DNA of 64,000 nt, taken from NCBI GenBank assembly GCA_023014485.1, contig JAJOZX010002716.1:518501-582500 (forward strand), read 5' to 3'. Below, piece by piece: positions 39,392 through 50,726 of the stretch; the first letter of the stretch is position 1; the number at the start of each line of letters is the position of its first letter. Source of the DNA: Bathynomus jamesi (lineage: Eukaryota > Arthropoda > Malacostraca > Isopoda > Cirolanidae). The notes beneath the pieces were generated by a model that saw nothing but the letters and a program-made list of their open reading frames with translations, was not told where the DNA came from and did not search any database. The translations under genes and the position numbers were made by a program.

Positions 39392-42040
39392 GATGATCGA
39401 TGAGTGGGTTCATGTAAATCACCTAAAAAATAAAATGTGTAAGTGGACGACACAAAACAAAACAAAACACAGCACACAACTAGACATGTGACTGTTACGC
39501 CAAAGAATAAAAGGGTGTACATGTGCAACGTTTGCAAATTTGTGGCCAGCAACTGCTCTTACCTAAAATACCACAAGGCAACCTGCAGAAAGCCTAAGTT
39601 GAAACGACAAAATGCCATACATGAGGGTACAGAAAAGGTAAAGTATTATATATTATATTTTGTGAAAATGTTGATAATTGTGAACAGCCCCGCAATGTTT
39701 ATGGTTTCTTCCATAGGTATAAACTGTTATTTTAAGTTTTTATGCTGTTATTTGTCTTAAAATGCTGTAAAGAAAATTTATTAATGATATTGTTTTTTAA
39801 TTTATATACATGTTTTCATATTCAGTTTGTAGTTTACATTTTGAAACCTATTCGATTTCCTCCTGCATCGTATAAGTGATCCTTATATAGGTGTTGCCAG
39901 ATTTTAGTTTTGAAAGTACGTGACACCACTTCTTTGTGCCCGGGTTGACATCGAAAATCCTGTAGTTGGGTGATTTCAGAAATTATGCTTATTCAGCTTA
40001 TATAACTGTAAGAGTCAATGATAGGAAATAAACAAAACATACGTTAAATATATATTTATTTCTACACTTAATTATACTTGACTGAGGTCTTTGCATCTCT
40101 TTGCAACTGTTTGTCTTATGGTACATACTCATAAAAGTCGTTGTACTCTTTCCCTTTCTTAATAAAATTCCACTGTTTAGGATAGTCGTCGCTAAGTGTA
40201 CACCTGCGTTTCGGCATAATTAATAATTAAAAGGGTGAACAGAGCTGCTGCCATAAAAAATAAAGCAATATATGACTGACACGACACAGCTGTATTCTAA
40301 CAATACCAGAATTGCACTGATGAGTGATAATTTGCACTGTGACACTGTCTGACAACTATGATTTGCAGGTGGCAGCTCCTCAATGCTAGGAGTTCTGAGT
40401 TTTGATTATCTTTGATTGCGTAGCTATTTATTTTTTATTTAATATTTTTTCGCGTCAAGTTATCAGGGCCACTCAATACGGGCAACCCTATCCTTATAGG
40501 TATAGCGTACTCTATTCTAATAGAGTTGAACTGGTATGGAACATAGTTGTAGGGAAGATAATTACGGTTAAATTTTATTTACTGTTACATGGTTACGATA
40601 TTAGGATTAGTATTATTTTGTCACCTCTTTTTGTTTATATATGAAGGTTTTGTATCACACGTTATAGTTTTAGTCTTTTATACCATGTTATTTTTGTCAT
40701 ATGAAATTGTTAAAGCTTAAAGTATGATCAAGGAGAGCATATTATTGTTGCTTTTCGTTTGATCTAATTGAGATATGGAACAGCATAATTTAAAGTGATT
40801 TTTACATATTGGGGAAGAAATTTAGTGCAATATTTAATTGGTTTTGAGTAAAGTGAATTACGCCAATATTTTTTTTTATTTTAGAATATAATTCGAATGA
40901 TAATCAGTTGCGATATATATATTTTGCTATTTTTTTCGGAATTACGAAAGGTTCGATTCGAAGACAACTAAGTTTGTCTTTGAATTCCTCCAGTGACGTT
41001 TAGCTGACCCGAGCAAGGTGATCGATCACCGACGAGAGAGAGAGAGAGAGAAGAAACCGATTGCGCTGCGATTTGAGTGCAGGACAGTTTCAAGCGAATA
41101 CTGGTATTTTCAGTCTTGATCCCAGTGTTTCGATACTTGGCTTAATGTGCTAAGCATCGAGTGAACGAGTGTTTAAGGCTCTACTAACCATACAGGCACA
41201 CAGTAGATTCGTTGTGAAACCTCCTACGGCCAAGTGATCGTCTGATCATTGCCCTGTAGGGAACCTTTCAGCGGTACGTGGGGACAACGCTCATTGAAAA
41301 GACGAAGTCAGGTTGAGATGCGAGTTGGCAACTTTCTTCTTCAAATTCTAGAATTGCAGTCATGTTCAATTCCAGTGCGTGGCTGTGGTTTCGTTATATC
41401 TCCGTTTCCTTGATCCTTTCTCTGTGGAGAGAGAGCGGAACAGTGACGCGTGCTAAATCCGTTGCATACGCAATGCAACCCTCGCATTCTAGAGAAGTGA
41501 TGAGCATTGCTACGATTGAAAATTTAAAGATCTTCGGTGTCAGTTCTTGACAGACGAAAAGGGACAGAGTACTATTTAAAAAAAAAAACATTAAGAAAAT
41601 TTGAACGCTGCTGATTATTATTTTGCAAAATTTAAACGAGATGTTTGTACTGCTGCGAGAGTATAATGATTCGTACTAAATTTAATAAATGGCACTGAGA
41701 GAAATGTTTGTAATGAACATTGTTAACATTGTTTATATAGCACTTTTGTAAGTATTTCTAATTAAACTTCCTAATATAGCGGTTTTTATATAGTTGTTCA
41801 GGAAAGATAAATTGAAGATGTCTGTTGAATGTAAGTTCTCAAAGACTAACAGTTTTTATATTTTTTTGTGGTGTTTCTGTTGGGAATGGGGGAGAAGGGC
41901 GAAGGGAAAAGTTGGAGAAAACCCAAATCCACAAGGGTGCCATAAGATCCTACATACCCGGAGTTGAATTCTAGAGTTTGTTAAGTCAGGATCACAGGTT
42001 TTTGGGGCTCTCGGAAATTTGTAAGTATAGCTTGTCAGTT
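39392..42040. other. AT-rich interval with two possible small exons
   Basis: About 2.6 kb with no long frame. At about 39523-39640 (plus) a short frame encodes YMCNVCKFVASNCSYLKYHK then ATC, a C2H2-like finger, followed by a possible splice donor AAAGGTAAAG. At 40219-40118 (minus) a 34-codon frame starts MPKRRCTLSDDYPKQWNFIK, resembling N-terminal leaders of some zinc-finger transposon proteins. A (GA)n tract lies at about 41033-41053. The part after 41000 may be 5' UTR of the CR1-like copy c. None of this is firm. Confidence 0.35.
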
Positions 42041-42099
42041 TATTGCTAGTCGCGAATTACCAGACTCTCTCTCTCTATCTCTCTTTCGAGGGACAGAAG

Positions 42100-42345
42100 G
42101 GCAGAGAGAAACCATTGTAAAAGAGGTCAAGAGCTTAACCGATAAAGTTAAAGAAAAGACAGCTATGGGAATGGTTGGAGGGATTCTCCCAAGAATGCGT
42201 GCTAGTGACTTAAGTAAAGCTATTAGCATAAATAATACAGTTAAATGCATTTGCGATGAAAAAGGAGTAAAGTTTGTCGATTTTTGGCCTACAGTTTTTG
42301 GAAACGAAGAATATTTTGGCTCGGACGGAATACATTTTAATTAAT
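42100..42345 (+). pseudogene. CR1-like ORF1, SGNH esterase C-terminal part, copy c
   Basis: Reads TAMGMVGGILPRMRASDLSK, then KGVKFVDFWPTVFGNEEYFG and SDGIHFN. The final D-x2-H block is the catalytic Asp-His of SGNH hydrolases. The Ser-bearing first block is not recognisable upstream. It is the same module as in copy b (21689-22200), but here only the C-terminal half survives. Confidence 0.55.
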
Positions 42346-42689
42346 CAAAAGGGTAAGAAGTATGATGATCTGCTGAACATTTATTTGTATAATCTTTTTA
42401 AATTAGGACTCCCAATCGCCAATTGATCCTACTCCCCCAACAGTTAGTTCTACTCCCCAGTAATTGGTTCTGCTCTCCAGCAGAACCGATCCTCCTCCGC
42501 CAGTTGTTAGTCCTGCTCTCCCAGCAGTCAGTCCTCCGCCAGTAGTTCAACCTACTCCCCCAGCAGTTAGTCCTGCTCCCCCGCAGCAGTCAGTCCTCCT
42601 CTGCCAGTAGTTCATCCCACTCCACCAGTAGTTGATTCACCTGCTTCGGGAAACGACACAGGCCATATAGGAGAAACAGCAACTTAAAA

Positions 42690-43320
42690 TTTCTTAAAAT
42701 TGTGCTATTCAATGCTAGGTCAATTAGAAACAAACTAATGGAATTTATAGCGCTAGTCAAAAATGAAAACTTTGATATCAGAAATTACTGAATCCTGGAT
42801 TCATTATGAATTTGGAGGGACTTTGGAGGAGAATTTGAAATGGTACAGTAGGTTACAAAATATTTCACAAAGATAGAAATGGAAGGGAAGGAGGCGGTGT
42901 ACTTCTGTATACTCGTGACTTTCTGCACCCTGTAAACAGTAATATCGTATTTGCTCATTAAATGTTGGGAATTGCTCTAAATCCAAATAATAAAGTAGTG
43001 CATACTGCCACCTCACTACCCCGTTGATAAGGATATAAACTTGTATAATCAATTAAGCAGATTAGTGAATAATAAGATTAGTGTGATTTTTGCTGATTTT
43101 AATTGTGGTAATATAAATTGGGAAAACAAAACAGCTGATGCTGAGGGCTCAAAACTGTTGGAATTTGTAGATGATAATTTATTAAATCAATGAGTTGACG
43201 GTCCTACAAGGGGTAATAGTAAACTAGATCTCATATTCACGAACGAAGATGATTTAATCTCGAACCTGACTATTGGTGAAAGTTGAGTAACAGCGATCAC
43301 ACTTTGATTAGGTTTGACCT
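42690..43320 (+). pseudogene. CR1-like endonuclease, copy c
   Basis: Frames carry FNARSIRNKLMEFIALVKNE, ISEITESW (with catalytic Glu), IFADFNCGNINWEN (family GDFN; Gly is Ala here), DGPTRGNSKLDLIFTNED and SNSDHTLIRFDL (catalytic Asp-His). Several frameshifts occur between 42780 and 43050. It would have nicked target DNA; the copy is dead. Confidence 0.65.
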
Positions 43321-43855
43321 CAGGGTTCCAATTAATACACGTGCAAAGACTCATGAAAGACTGGATTTCTCCAAAGCAAATTTTGAAAGCTTCCGAAGTA
43401 GTTTAGACACACTTGAAGTTCTAAAAAGTGAGGATGTCATTGTCACGTGGAGCTCATATAGGGATCAATTTAGATTACAGGACACTTTTATACCGACAAA
43501 AATAGTTTCCTTGTCAACAAAGACGCTGAAATGGTTTAACAACAAAATTAGCAATGTTATTACGGAGGGAAATGGACCTTAAAACTACTTGTCACATTTC
43601 AAAAGTCACATTTCAACCAGACTAATTCACAAAACTATATGAACCTGTGTTGGGAGGGTTAAGTCCTTGATTAGATCAGATCAGCTAAACGTGATGAAGA
43701 AGCTATACTACAGTTGCCTCACTCTGTAAACTTAACCCTAAAGAGGTTTTTGCCCATGTTAATAGCAGAGAACCAATTAAAAATTCTGTAGGTCCCCTAA
43801 AAGATTGAAATGGCGTACTGAAATTCAATGATAAAGATATAGCTAATACGAGGGC
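43321..43855 (+). pseudogene. CR1-like RT linker, copy c
   Basis: The frame 43283-43582 continues after the endonuclease with RLDFSKANFESFRSSLD and DTFIPTKIVSLSTKTLKWFN, the family linker. A decayed stretch with FAHVNSREPIKNSVGPL-like sequence follows, up to the mariner insertion at 43859. Confidence 0.6.
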
Positions 43856-43858
43856 CAC

Positions 43859-45171
43859 TCAATATATTTTGCCCCACCTTTTTTATCTTTCCAAGTTTCC
43901 TTGGATGTTCCAGAAATTTTGAACACAAGTAGTTACATAGCTTTTTTACAAGGTTTTATTTTTCCACATAGTCTCCATCCTTTTCTACGGCTTTCCTCCA
44001 CCTCGAAACAAGGGCCTTTATTCCTTGTTGGTAAAAATCCGCTGGGTTCCGCTCGAGCCACCTCTTAACCTCCTCAACAACCTTATCGTCAGTGAAACTT
44101 TCTTCCACGAATAGCATCCTTCATTGGCCCAAACAAATGGAAATCTGGAGGGTGGAGTAACACAGTCATTTTTGTGATGGACTGTTGTGTGGGCTTGCAT
44201 TATCGTGCAAACGAAGGACGTCTTCCAGTTTTCTCTCCGGTCGAACTCGCTTTATACGTCTCTCGAGTCTCTATATGGTAGCAATATATGCCTCTGAGTT
44301 GATTGTTTGTCTTTTCTTCATAATGTCCACCAGAATCACCCCTTTCATGTCCAACTAGATGGTGACCATAACCTTTCATGCAGAGGGAGCCATTTTGAAC
44401 TTTTTCTTGCGTGGGGAGTCTGCGTGATGCAACTCCATGGATTGGCGTTTTGTTTCAGGTTCAAAGTGGTATATCCAAGTCTCATTCTGTCACAATTCAT
44501 GAAAGGAAGTCATCCCCTTCTGTCTCGTATCGAACCAACGACTTAGAACCAATTTCTTTTCTTTAGGCTTTGTGATCTTCAGTCAGTTCACGAGGTACAA
44601 ACCGTGAACACACTTTTGAGTATCCCAGTTGCTGAATCATCGTATTCACACTTCCTTCACTAATTCAGTAAATTAGCTCCCTGTATGTGACGCGCCGATT
44701 TGATCGAATGATGCTGTTAGCAAGTTGCACAGTGTGAAATGTCACAGCCGATGCCGGGCGACCGCTGCGTGGTTCATCATCGAGGATGACTCTCCCTCTC
44801 TCCGATGATCTCACACGTTTAGACCAGCGTCCAACTGTGTTTCGATCAACAACAGTAACTGCGTAAACGTTTTCTAGACGTTTGTGAATATTTCCAACCG
44901 TTTCCTTCTCTGCGGTTAAGAACTCGATAACAGCTCTCTGTTTACGACGCACATCACTGTCCGACGCCATTTTCGAGACTGCGCTAACCATCGGTTTTAT
45001 ACAAGGGCGTTTAAAAGGGGTTTTAAACAAGGAGGGGAGGTTCAAACTGGAAAAATCCGGTTATGTGAAGCGCAGAAAGTTCAAACTTACGGCCCAAATG
45101 ACATTTCAGCCCCAAGGCCTATTATTTAGCTAAGAAAAAAGGGTGAGACAAAGTATATTGAGTGCCCCTAG
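43859..45171 (-). mobile_element. mariner element, 1.31 kb
   Basis: Inverted ends CGAGGGCCACTCAATATATT at 43859 and CTAGGGGCACTCAATATACT read inward from 45171, with TA on both sides (43857-43858 and 45172-45173). Size and minus-strand transposase are those of a full-length mariner. It lies between the linker and the RT of copy c, so it inserted after that element. Confidence 0.85.
43880..44970 (-). pseudogene. mariner transposase
   Basis: From ATG at 44970 (MASDSDVRRKQRAVIEFLTA) the N-terminal paired HTH region runs through RNTVGRWSKRVRSSERGR and the GRPASAVT linker. An in-frame TGA lies at 44662-44664, after which the same frame continues with MIQQLGYSKVCSRFVPRELT. Later frames give DSPRKKKFKMAPSA, RLHDNASPHNS (second Asp block) and the tail WLERNPADFYQQGIKALVSR. 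The third-Asp block keeps PPDFHLFGP but appears to have lost the usual SPDLAPS stretch. Transposase cuts and reinserts at TA. The stop and later shifts make it inactive. Confidence 0.8.
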
Positions 45172-45173
45172 TA

Positions 45174-46625
45174 CGTTAAACGAGTTCTTTGTTACAGTCT
45201 TCACGGAGGAAGACTCAAATGAAGTACCCATAGAGACCATAAGTTTTACAAGAGATGAGGGACAGCAATTAATTGACAAGATGAATAAATACAAATCACC
45301 TGGTCCCGATTTATTTCTTCCAAGGGTATTAAAAGAGGTTAGCCACAATGTTGTTGACGACTTAGTAACCATTTTCAAACAATCAATCGAGTTAGGGGAA
45401 GTTCCAACCGACTGGAAGTTAGCAAATGTAACACCAATCTTTAAAAAGAAGGGTGATAGGGAAAATCCTTGTAATTACCGTTCGATCAGTTTGACATCAA
45501 TTGTCGGCAAACTGTTCGAATCCATCATTACAGAACTTATTGTGTATCACCTTGAATCAAACAATCTAATTTTTTATTCTCAACATGGATTTAGGTGACA
45601 TAGATCCTGTCTGACAAACTTTAGAGTTTTTCCATAATATGCATACATTTCCGATGCAAGTAAGGCAATAGATATAGTGTATCTCGACTTTCAAGAAGTC
45701 TCTGACAAAGTCCCTCACTCGAGATTGATGAGGATTGGTTAAAAGATAAAAAGCAGAGAGTGGTAATAAATGGAGTGGCTTCGGAATGAGCGGCCGTCAC
45801 CAGTGGTGTCCCACAGTGTTCTGTTCTGGGTCCTTTACTTTTTATCATCTATATTAACGATATAGACGTCGGGCTTCTAAGTACAATCTCCAAATTTGCA
45901 GATGATACGAAATTAGGAAGTAGTGTAGGTACTGAGGAGGGCATAAGAACGCTTCAGAATGATCTTCATAGGTTGGGCGAGTGGTCTGCTACTTGGCAGA
46001 TGATATTCAACTTGGACAAATGTAAGGTAATGCACATAGGTTATAAAAACCCGAAGACCGATTACTCTCTCTTCGGAAGGAACTTGACTGAGACCGGTGT
46101 AGAGAAAGACTTAGGAGTCTATATCAGCACTGATCTGAAACCGTCGAAGCACTGTGTAGAAGTCGAAAAGAGGGCCTTCAAAATATTAGGTTATATTAAA
46201 AGATAGTTCCAGTTTCGGAACAAGGAGACTGTAATGTCTCTTCATAATCCACTAGTCAGACCTCAAATGGAATATTGTGCGCAGTTTTGGTCTCCGTCCC
46301 TTAGGAAGGATATAGAAAGGTTAGAAAGGGTACAAGCAAGGGCTACAAAATTGATCCCTTCAATGAGAGTGCAAAACTACCAACGGAAATTCTAGCACCT
46401 AAATCTGTTTACCTTAGAGACGAAGAGGTTGCGTGGTCAGCTTATTCAAGTCTTCAAGATGCTCAATGGAATAGAGTGGGTAGATTACAGAAACTTATTC
46501 TCACTTAATGCCAATCCGACAAGAAATAATGGGTTTAAACTGGAACTAAAGACATTTAGGACCTCTGTCTGCGGCAATTTCTTTTCCTATAAAATAGTTA
46601 CTATCTTGACCCAACTTCCCTGACT
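45174..46625 (+). pseudogene. CR1-like reverse transcriptase, copy c
   Basis: Frame 45143-45598 begins in the mariner end and then gives FFVTVFTEEDSNEVPIETIS, YKSPGPDLFLPRVLKEVSHN, SIELGEVPTDWKLANVTPIF and RSISLTSIVGKLFESIITEL up to QHGFR-stop. Later frames carry SGVPQCSVLGPLLFIIYIND and KFADDTKLGS (catalytic box), NLDKCKVMHIGYKNPKTDYS, LVRPQMEYCAQFW and NPTRNNGFKLELKTFRTSV. Blocks are in order and clearly paralogous to copies a and b. Multiple stops (for example at 45596 and 46205) mark it as dead. Confidence 0.8.
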
Positions 46626-46640
46626 CTCATAGTTTAAAAC

Positions 46641-47317
46641 TAAAACATGACGTAACTCTGCAGGAGTTCGCTTACACGGTGTTTCTGTGGGCATGCTAAT
46701 TATAAAGCTTTTTTTATATATTCTCCACTTTCCTGTAAAATTTCCTTGGCTATTTTTCCAGGGTCAAGGTATTTTCTTCAACCTTTTTCCATACCTGCCT
46801 CTGACAGGAAGGGAGCGGAGACTGGGGAGAGAGCCTTATACTTTTCTACTACTACAAGAATAGTTGAAAGAAAAATAAACTTGTTTCATAACAAGAACCT
46901 TCCAGAGTGGACCGGAAGGTCTTTGAGGCTTCCTCTTGTCCTTGTAACTCTCTCTCTCTCTCTCTCTGTGCTGTTTTATGTAATAACATTCGCCCTTACC
47001 CTAAAGGCATGAATTCTTAACTAACAGTTATTTTAATGAACATAACATTCAACCGGCAAATTATTTCGTCAATCCTTAAGGTTGTGCCAGTGAAAAGTCG
47101 TCTGGTAAAGTTGGACAGATACTCATTTACCTGTTGCATTATTAATATATCGGCCAAATAAACCCTTTAATAAATAAAACACTGCAAGACGGGAGTAAAA
47201 CCAAGGTTAACCCGGGATAGGTGCACCTGGGTGGCCCACACCCAGGGTTGTACGACGATCACGGTATGTTCCAGAAGGGACGTACATATCTAGGGTTAAC
47301 CCTAGATAGGTTATATA
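46641..47317. other. no gene seen
   Basis: Includes a (CT)n tract at about 46949-46969 and palindromic GGTTAAC-type sequence at about 47200-47310. The 88-codon frame 46746-47012 has no recognisable feature. Confidence 0.5.
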
Positions 47318-47982
47318 CAGGGTGTCCCAGAATTAACTATCTATTTCAATGAAATCGGACAAATTTTTTAAAAACACACTTTTATTTATGTTTATCATGT
47401 TTAATATGTGTTAAAAATGTATAAATTTCTAAATTTTTTTCATAATTTTATTTTCATAATTTTTTCATAGTTTTATTTTCATTTTCTTTCAGAACCCTAT
47501 TAATAATGAATACACAAGAACGCATCTTTGTTGTAACATCCCGTATCAAAGGAATGCACTGTAATGAAATCAGAGAAAAGTTTACAAGAAGATTCCACAG
47601 AACCGGTCCTACAGACAAAGCGATTCGTGAACTTGTGAACAAATTTAAAAGAACTGGATCCGTACACGACGAGGTGGGAAGAGGACGCCCAAGGACAGCA
47701 CGTAACAGTATCGAACAGGTACAATTGTTTGAGGATGAACCAACAACTTCGGTTAGGGAGGCCGGTCGAAGACTCAACATATCCAAGACAACAGTTCATA
47801 GAATCTTGCGTTCGACACTGATGAAAAAGGCTTATCACATTCAAGTAAATAAAGTTTTGACTTATGATTTATAAATCTATTTGTTTTTGCATCATAATTT
47901 AGTAATAAACACAAAATTATGTCAGTTTTTATTAAATTTGTCCGATTTCATTGAAATAGATAGTTAATTCTGGGACACCCTG
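47318..47982 (+). mobile_element. mariner-family deletion derivative with perfect TIRs
   Basis: The TIRs are identical over 49 bp (start CAGGGTGTCCCAGAATTAAC), with TA on each side. The element is only 665 bp and holds an open frame for the transposase DNA-binding half but no catalytic domain. Perfect TIRs imply recent movement, which must have used transposase from another copy. Confidence 0.85.
47506..47874 (+). CDS. mariner transposase DNA-binding domain only, 122 aa
   Basis: ATG-started frame MNTQERIFVVTSRIKGMHCN, through GPTDKAIRELVNKFKRTGSV and the Arg-rich linker GRGRPRTARN, then the second HTH SVREAGRRLNISKTTVHRIL. This is the bipartite paired-like DNA-binding region of mariner-family transposases. 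It stops after about 14 more residues, where a deletion has fused it to the 3' region, so there is no DDD/DDE core. If expressed, it could bind TIRs and compete with full transposase. The frame is intact, unlike most others here. Confidence 0.75.
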   Translation: MNTQERIFVVTSRIKGMHCNEIREKFTRRFHRTGPTDKAIRELVNKFKRTGSVHDEVGRGRPRTARNSIEQVQLFEDEPTTSVREAGRRLNISKTTVHRILRSTLMKKAYHIQVNKVLTYDL

Positions 47983-47996
47983 TATATATATATATA

Positions 47997-49171
47997 CCGT
48001 GTGCCAAAAAAAGGGTTAACTCTAAAATCAGCCATGAAATCTACATTTATTAACTAATCATAATGAAACTTATACAGAGCAAAAATATGTAAAGAGTATA
48101 TATGTACACCAATTTTCATATTATTATATTCAAAATTAATGGTTTAATGAGGATTGTTTGTTCAACAAATTTTGAATTTCGAATTTTAAATCCTAAGTTT
48201 ACAAAAGAAATCAAATTAACATTTTACTCTTTTGGAATTCCTATTAAACATTTTTTTCAATGTGTTTCCCTTCTGTTTCAACAATTTTCTTCAATCTTGG
48301 ACGAAATTCATCAATGGTTCAATCGATCTCTCCTGTGGTATCTCTGCCCACTTCTCCACAAGATGCTGACGCAAGTGATCAACATTTCTCACCCTCGTCC
48401 TGGAAACTCTCTGTGCCAAATTTTCCCAGATTCCATAGTCAACATGGTTCAAGTCAGGACTGTTAGGTGACCAATTTTGGGGTTCAAGTAATTCTGGGAC
48501 ATTATTTTTTTCAGTATTCCACAGTTGCTATTGCTGTATGAGACGTTGCACCGTCTTGCTGAAAAAGATAATAACCACCCTTGGCCAGATTTTGCATTTC
48601 GGAAAGCATGTTTCGCAGCAGAGTATTTCGATAGTATTCGGCATTGACTTTTAAACCAGGCTCAATAAAATGAATGGATATTTTTCCTAACTTTGTTATG
48701 TCAACTGACACCATGACACTAGCTGAGAAATGACTTCTGGTTGCAAAAAGTCTGCGATCAGGTATTTCATTCTTACATTGGACGTGCGAGTAAACTCTGT
48801 CATTTTGATGTTCCGAGGTGGCTCCACAGTGAATCTCTTTTCATCAGTGAAAAAAGCCTTTGAAAGTTTATCACATGTTATTCGCCGTAAGATTTGTTTT
48901 GATCTCTGAACTCGTTTCTGCTCATCAGTTTGAGTAATCTTTTGCCCGTGCACTCTTTTGAAAGGATTTAGTTGAAGAACTTGTTTAATTATGCGTCTCA
49001 TACTAGTTTCTGATAATTGTAACTCTTTTGATATGCGAGCTGGTGTCATATGGGTTCCTATCTGGTATAAGTGTATATACGTGTATAAGTTTCATACAAT
49101 CATACTGATTGTTTGAAAAATGTTAATTCCATGGATGTTTTTAGAGTGAACCCTTTTTTTTTGGCAGACGG
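47997..49171 (-). mobile_element. mariner-family (DD37D-type) element
   Basis: Inverted ends CCGTGTGCCAAAAAAAGGGT and CCGTCTGCCAAAAAAAAGGG, with TA on each side, embedded in TA repeats. It is 1.18 kb, with the transposase on the minus strand. Confidence 0.85.
48260..49049 (-). pseudogene. DD37D mariner-family transposase
   Basis: From about 49049 the frame reads MTPARISKELQLSETSMRRI (second HTH), then KAFFTDEKRFTVEPP with the first Asp, LFQQDGATSHTAIATVEY with the second Asp, and, after a one-base shift in an A-run, NWSPNSPDLNHVDYGIWENL with the third Asp. Counting bases between the second and third Asp gives 37 codons plus one base, so DD37D (maT-like). The C-terminus runs to about 48260. 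The N-terminal HTH is missing, so the copy is truncated as well as frameshifted. Confidence 0.8.
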
Positions 49172-49351
49172 TATATATATATACACCGGGTGGGCCTTTT
49201 AACTCTGACGGTTTTAATATCCTTATAACTTTTTGTTTTTAAACCAAATCAAATGAAATTTATACACAACATATGTACATACATAAATTTTTTTTTCATT
49301 AAGCTGCTTTTATCTATCTGCAGAATTGACGAAATGGCGAAGAAAAACCTT

Positions 49352-49563
49352 GGTGCTGGTTAAGTGTGCGGTCTACCTACGATTGGTTAGGTTTAATCAT
49401 GATATTTTCGTTAAAACTAACGAAAATATCATGACTAAACCTAACCAATCGTCAAGGGCGATTGACAATGGGATGTAAACAAACAATTAGTATACAAGAT
49501 AGGAAGCTATAATTAAAAGGTAGACCGCCGAATCGTAGGTAGACCGCATACTTAACCAGCACC
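49352..49563. mobile_element. GGTGC-ended MITE, 212 bp, copy 1
   Basis: A perfect 8-bp duplication AAAACCTT (49344-49351 and 49564-49571) flanks inverted ends GGTGCTGGTTAAGTGTGCGG and GGTGCTGGTTAAGTATGCGG (35 bp with one change). The centre is a long palindrome around GATATTTTCGTTAAAACTAA. There is no coding sequence. 8-bp duplications suggest hAT or a similar superfamily. Confidence 0.9.
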
Positions 49564-49574
49564 AAAACCTTTTG

Positions 49575-49890
49575 ACGTATACGAAAACAAATGCTTTATA
49601 ACGAAATGGCGTATAAAATAAGCCAAAGTTATTGCGTAATTGCTAGTCTTCCAATATGCCCTGGCCCCCTCTCTCCCGATCTCACCCCTTGCGACTTTTA
49701 TTTATGGGGGTTTATTAAGTCGAAAGTCTACGCGACAAGACCAACCGACATTCATGAACTGAAACAGAAAATTCAAGCAGCTTTTGGTGAAATTACGGTC
49801 GAAATGCGACAAAAGGTGGCTTTGGAATACAGAACAAGGCTGCCTATACTGATCGAAAATGGTGGAAATCACATTGAAGTTTATAACTAA
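49575..49890 (+). pseudogene. mariner-family transposase C-terminal fragment
   Basis: The frame ends a transposase: CPGPLSPDLTPCDFYLWGFI carries the third catalytic Asp, followed by KSKVYATRPTDIHELKQKIQ and ENGGNHIEVYN at the stop. The DNA-binding domain and first two Asp residues are deleted. The first residues of the frame are not transposase-like and probably mark the deletion junction. Confidence 0.75.
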
Positions 49891-50037
49891 CCTTGTAAGT
49901 TTATAAAGGTAATTAAATTTATATCCAAAAAACTTTATGTATGTACCTATGTTGTGTATAAATTTTATTTGATTTGGTTAAAAAACAAAAAGTTATAAGG
50001 ATATTAAAACCGTCAGAGTTAAAAGGCCCACCCGGTG

Positions 50038-50044
50038 TATATAT

Positions 50045-50090
<46 letters not shown>
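50038..50090 (+). repeat. (TA)n microsatellite
   Basis: Almost pure TA between the mariner-family element and the Penelope-like element. Confidence 0.9.
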
Positions 50091-50097
<7 letters not shown>

Positions 50098-50135
50098 AAA
50101 TCACAGAATAACACGTGATCTAATTAATAAGCAAA

Positions 50136-50215
50136 CAACCACAGGGAAAAGGAAAAGGAAACACGAAGTCCGAGCGCTTTCGTGATATATTCACATCTTC
50201 AAGGAGAAACAGAAA
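50136..50215 (-). repeat. terminal repeat of Penelope-like element 1 (3' side)
   Basis: Contains a stem-loop (CACGAAAG..CTTCGTG) and a second, GTGAATATATCAC. Inverted partner at about 52268-52330; related copies at 55040-55105 and 62650-62715. Confidence 0.8.
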
Positions 50216-50726
50216 ATAGACGGAGATTACAAAGTAAATGAGTTAAATACACAAGCAAAAAAAATAAATAAATAAAAAAATTCCCAATCGGCAACTCAAA
50301 TTAAAGACCATAAAACCCTCTAAAGATTTTTTATATAGATAACATAATCTGTAGGCTGCTAAATTACTAAATATAAAAGAACTATATAGATGAAATTAGA
50401 CAAAAAACCAGTACAGAGAACAAAAATTATTATAACGGTTATTAGAACTAGTATTTAATTAAAGCAGGCAATTAAGTGGCAAGAATTTAATGAAAACAAA
50501 GGGAATGGTGCCATCGTCTTACAGAATATTCCAAAAATTTCTACAAACAGTCTGAACAAATTGTTTTCCCAATAGCCAACCAGTTGAAAAGTCCAATAAA
50601 CCACCCAGCACCCAAAGATTATAAACGAAAAAAATATTACAATTAAAATGGACACATAAGCATGTTAACAGTTCTTAAAATAATATTTATTTAACCAAGG
50701 CAAACTGTTAAGGGGCAAGAATGCGG

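Larger units (their letters stand above)
42041..46640 (+). mobile_element. CR1-like non-LTR retrotransposon, copy c, interrupted by mariner
   Basis: Plus-strand remnants give the SGNH end of ORF1 (42100-42345), a Pro-rich low-complexity stretch (about 42430-42650), endonuclease (42690-43310), RT linker (43283-43850) and RT (45174-46620). A 1.3-kb mariner sits at 43859-45171. Many stops and frameshifts make this copy older than copy b. The start is uncertain because the leader has no anchor. Confidence 0.75.
49184..50037 (+). mobile_element. mariner-family element with 100-bp TIRs, internally deleted
   Basis: Ends CACCGGGTGGGCCTTTTAAC are inverted and match for about 100 bp with only a few mismatches; TA repeats lie on both sides. 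The interior keeps the C-terminal transposase part and carries a 212-bp MITE at 49352-49563. Confidence 0.85.

Noticed and set aside
49400..49450. GGTTAGG motifs as arthropod telomere repeats
   Set aside because: Only isolated motifs inside a palindromic MITE, not a TTAGG tandem array.
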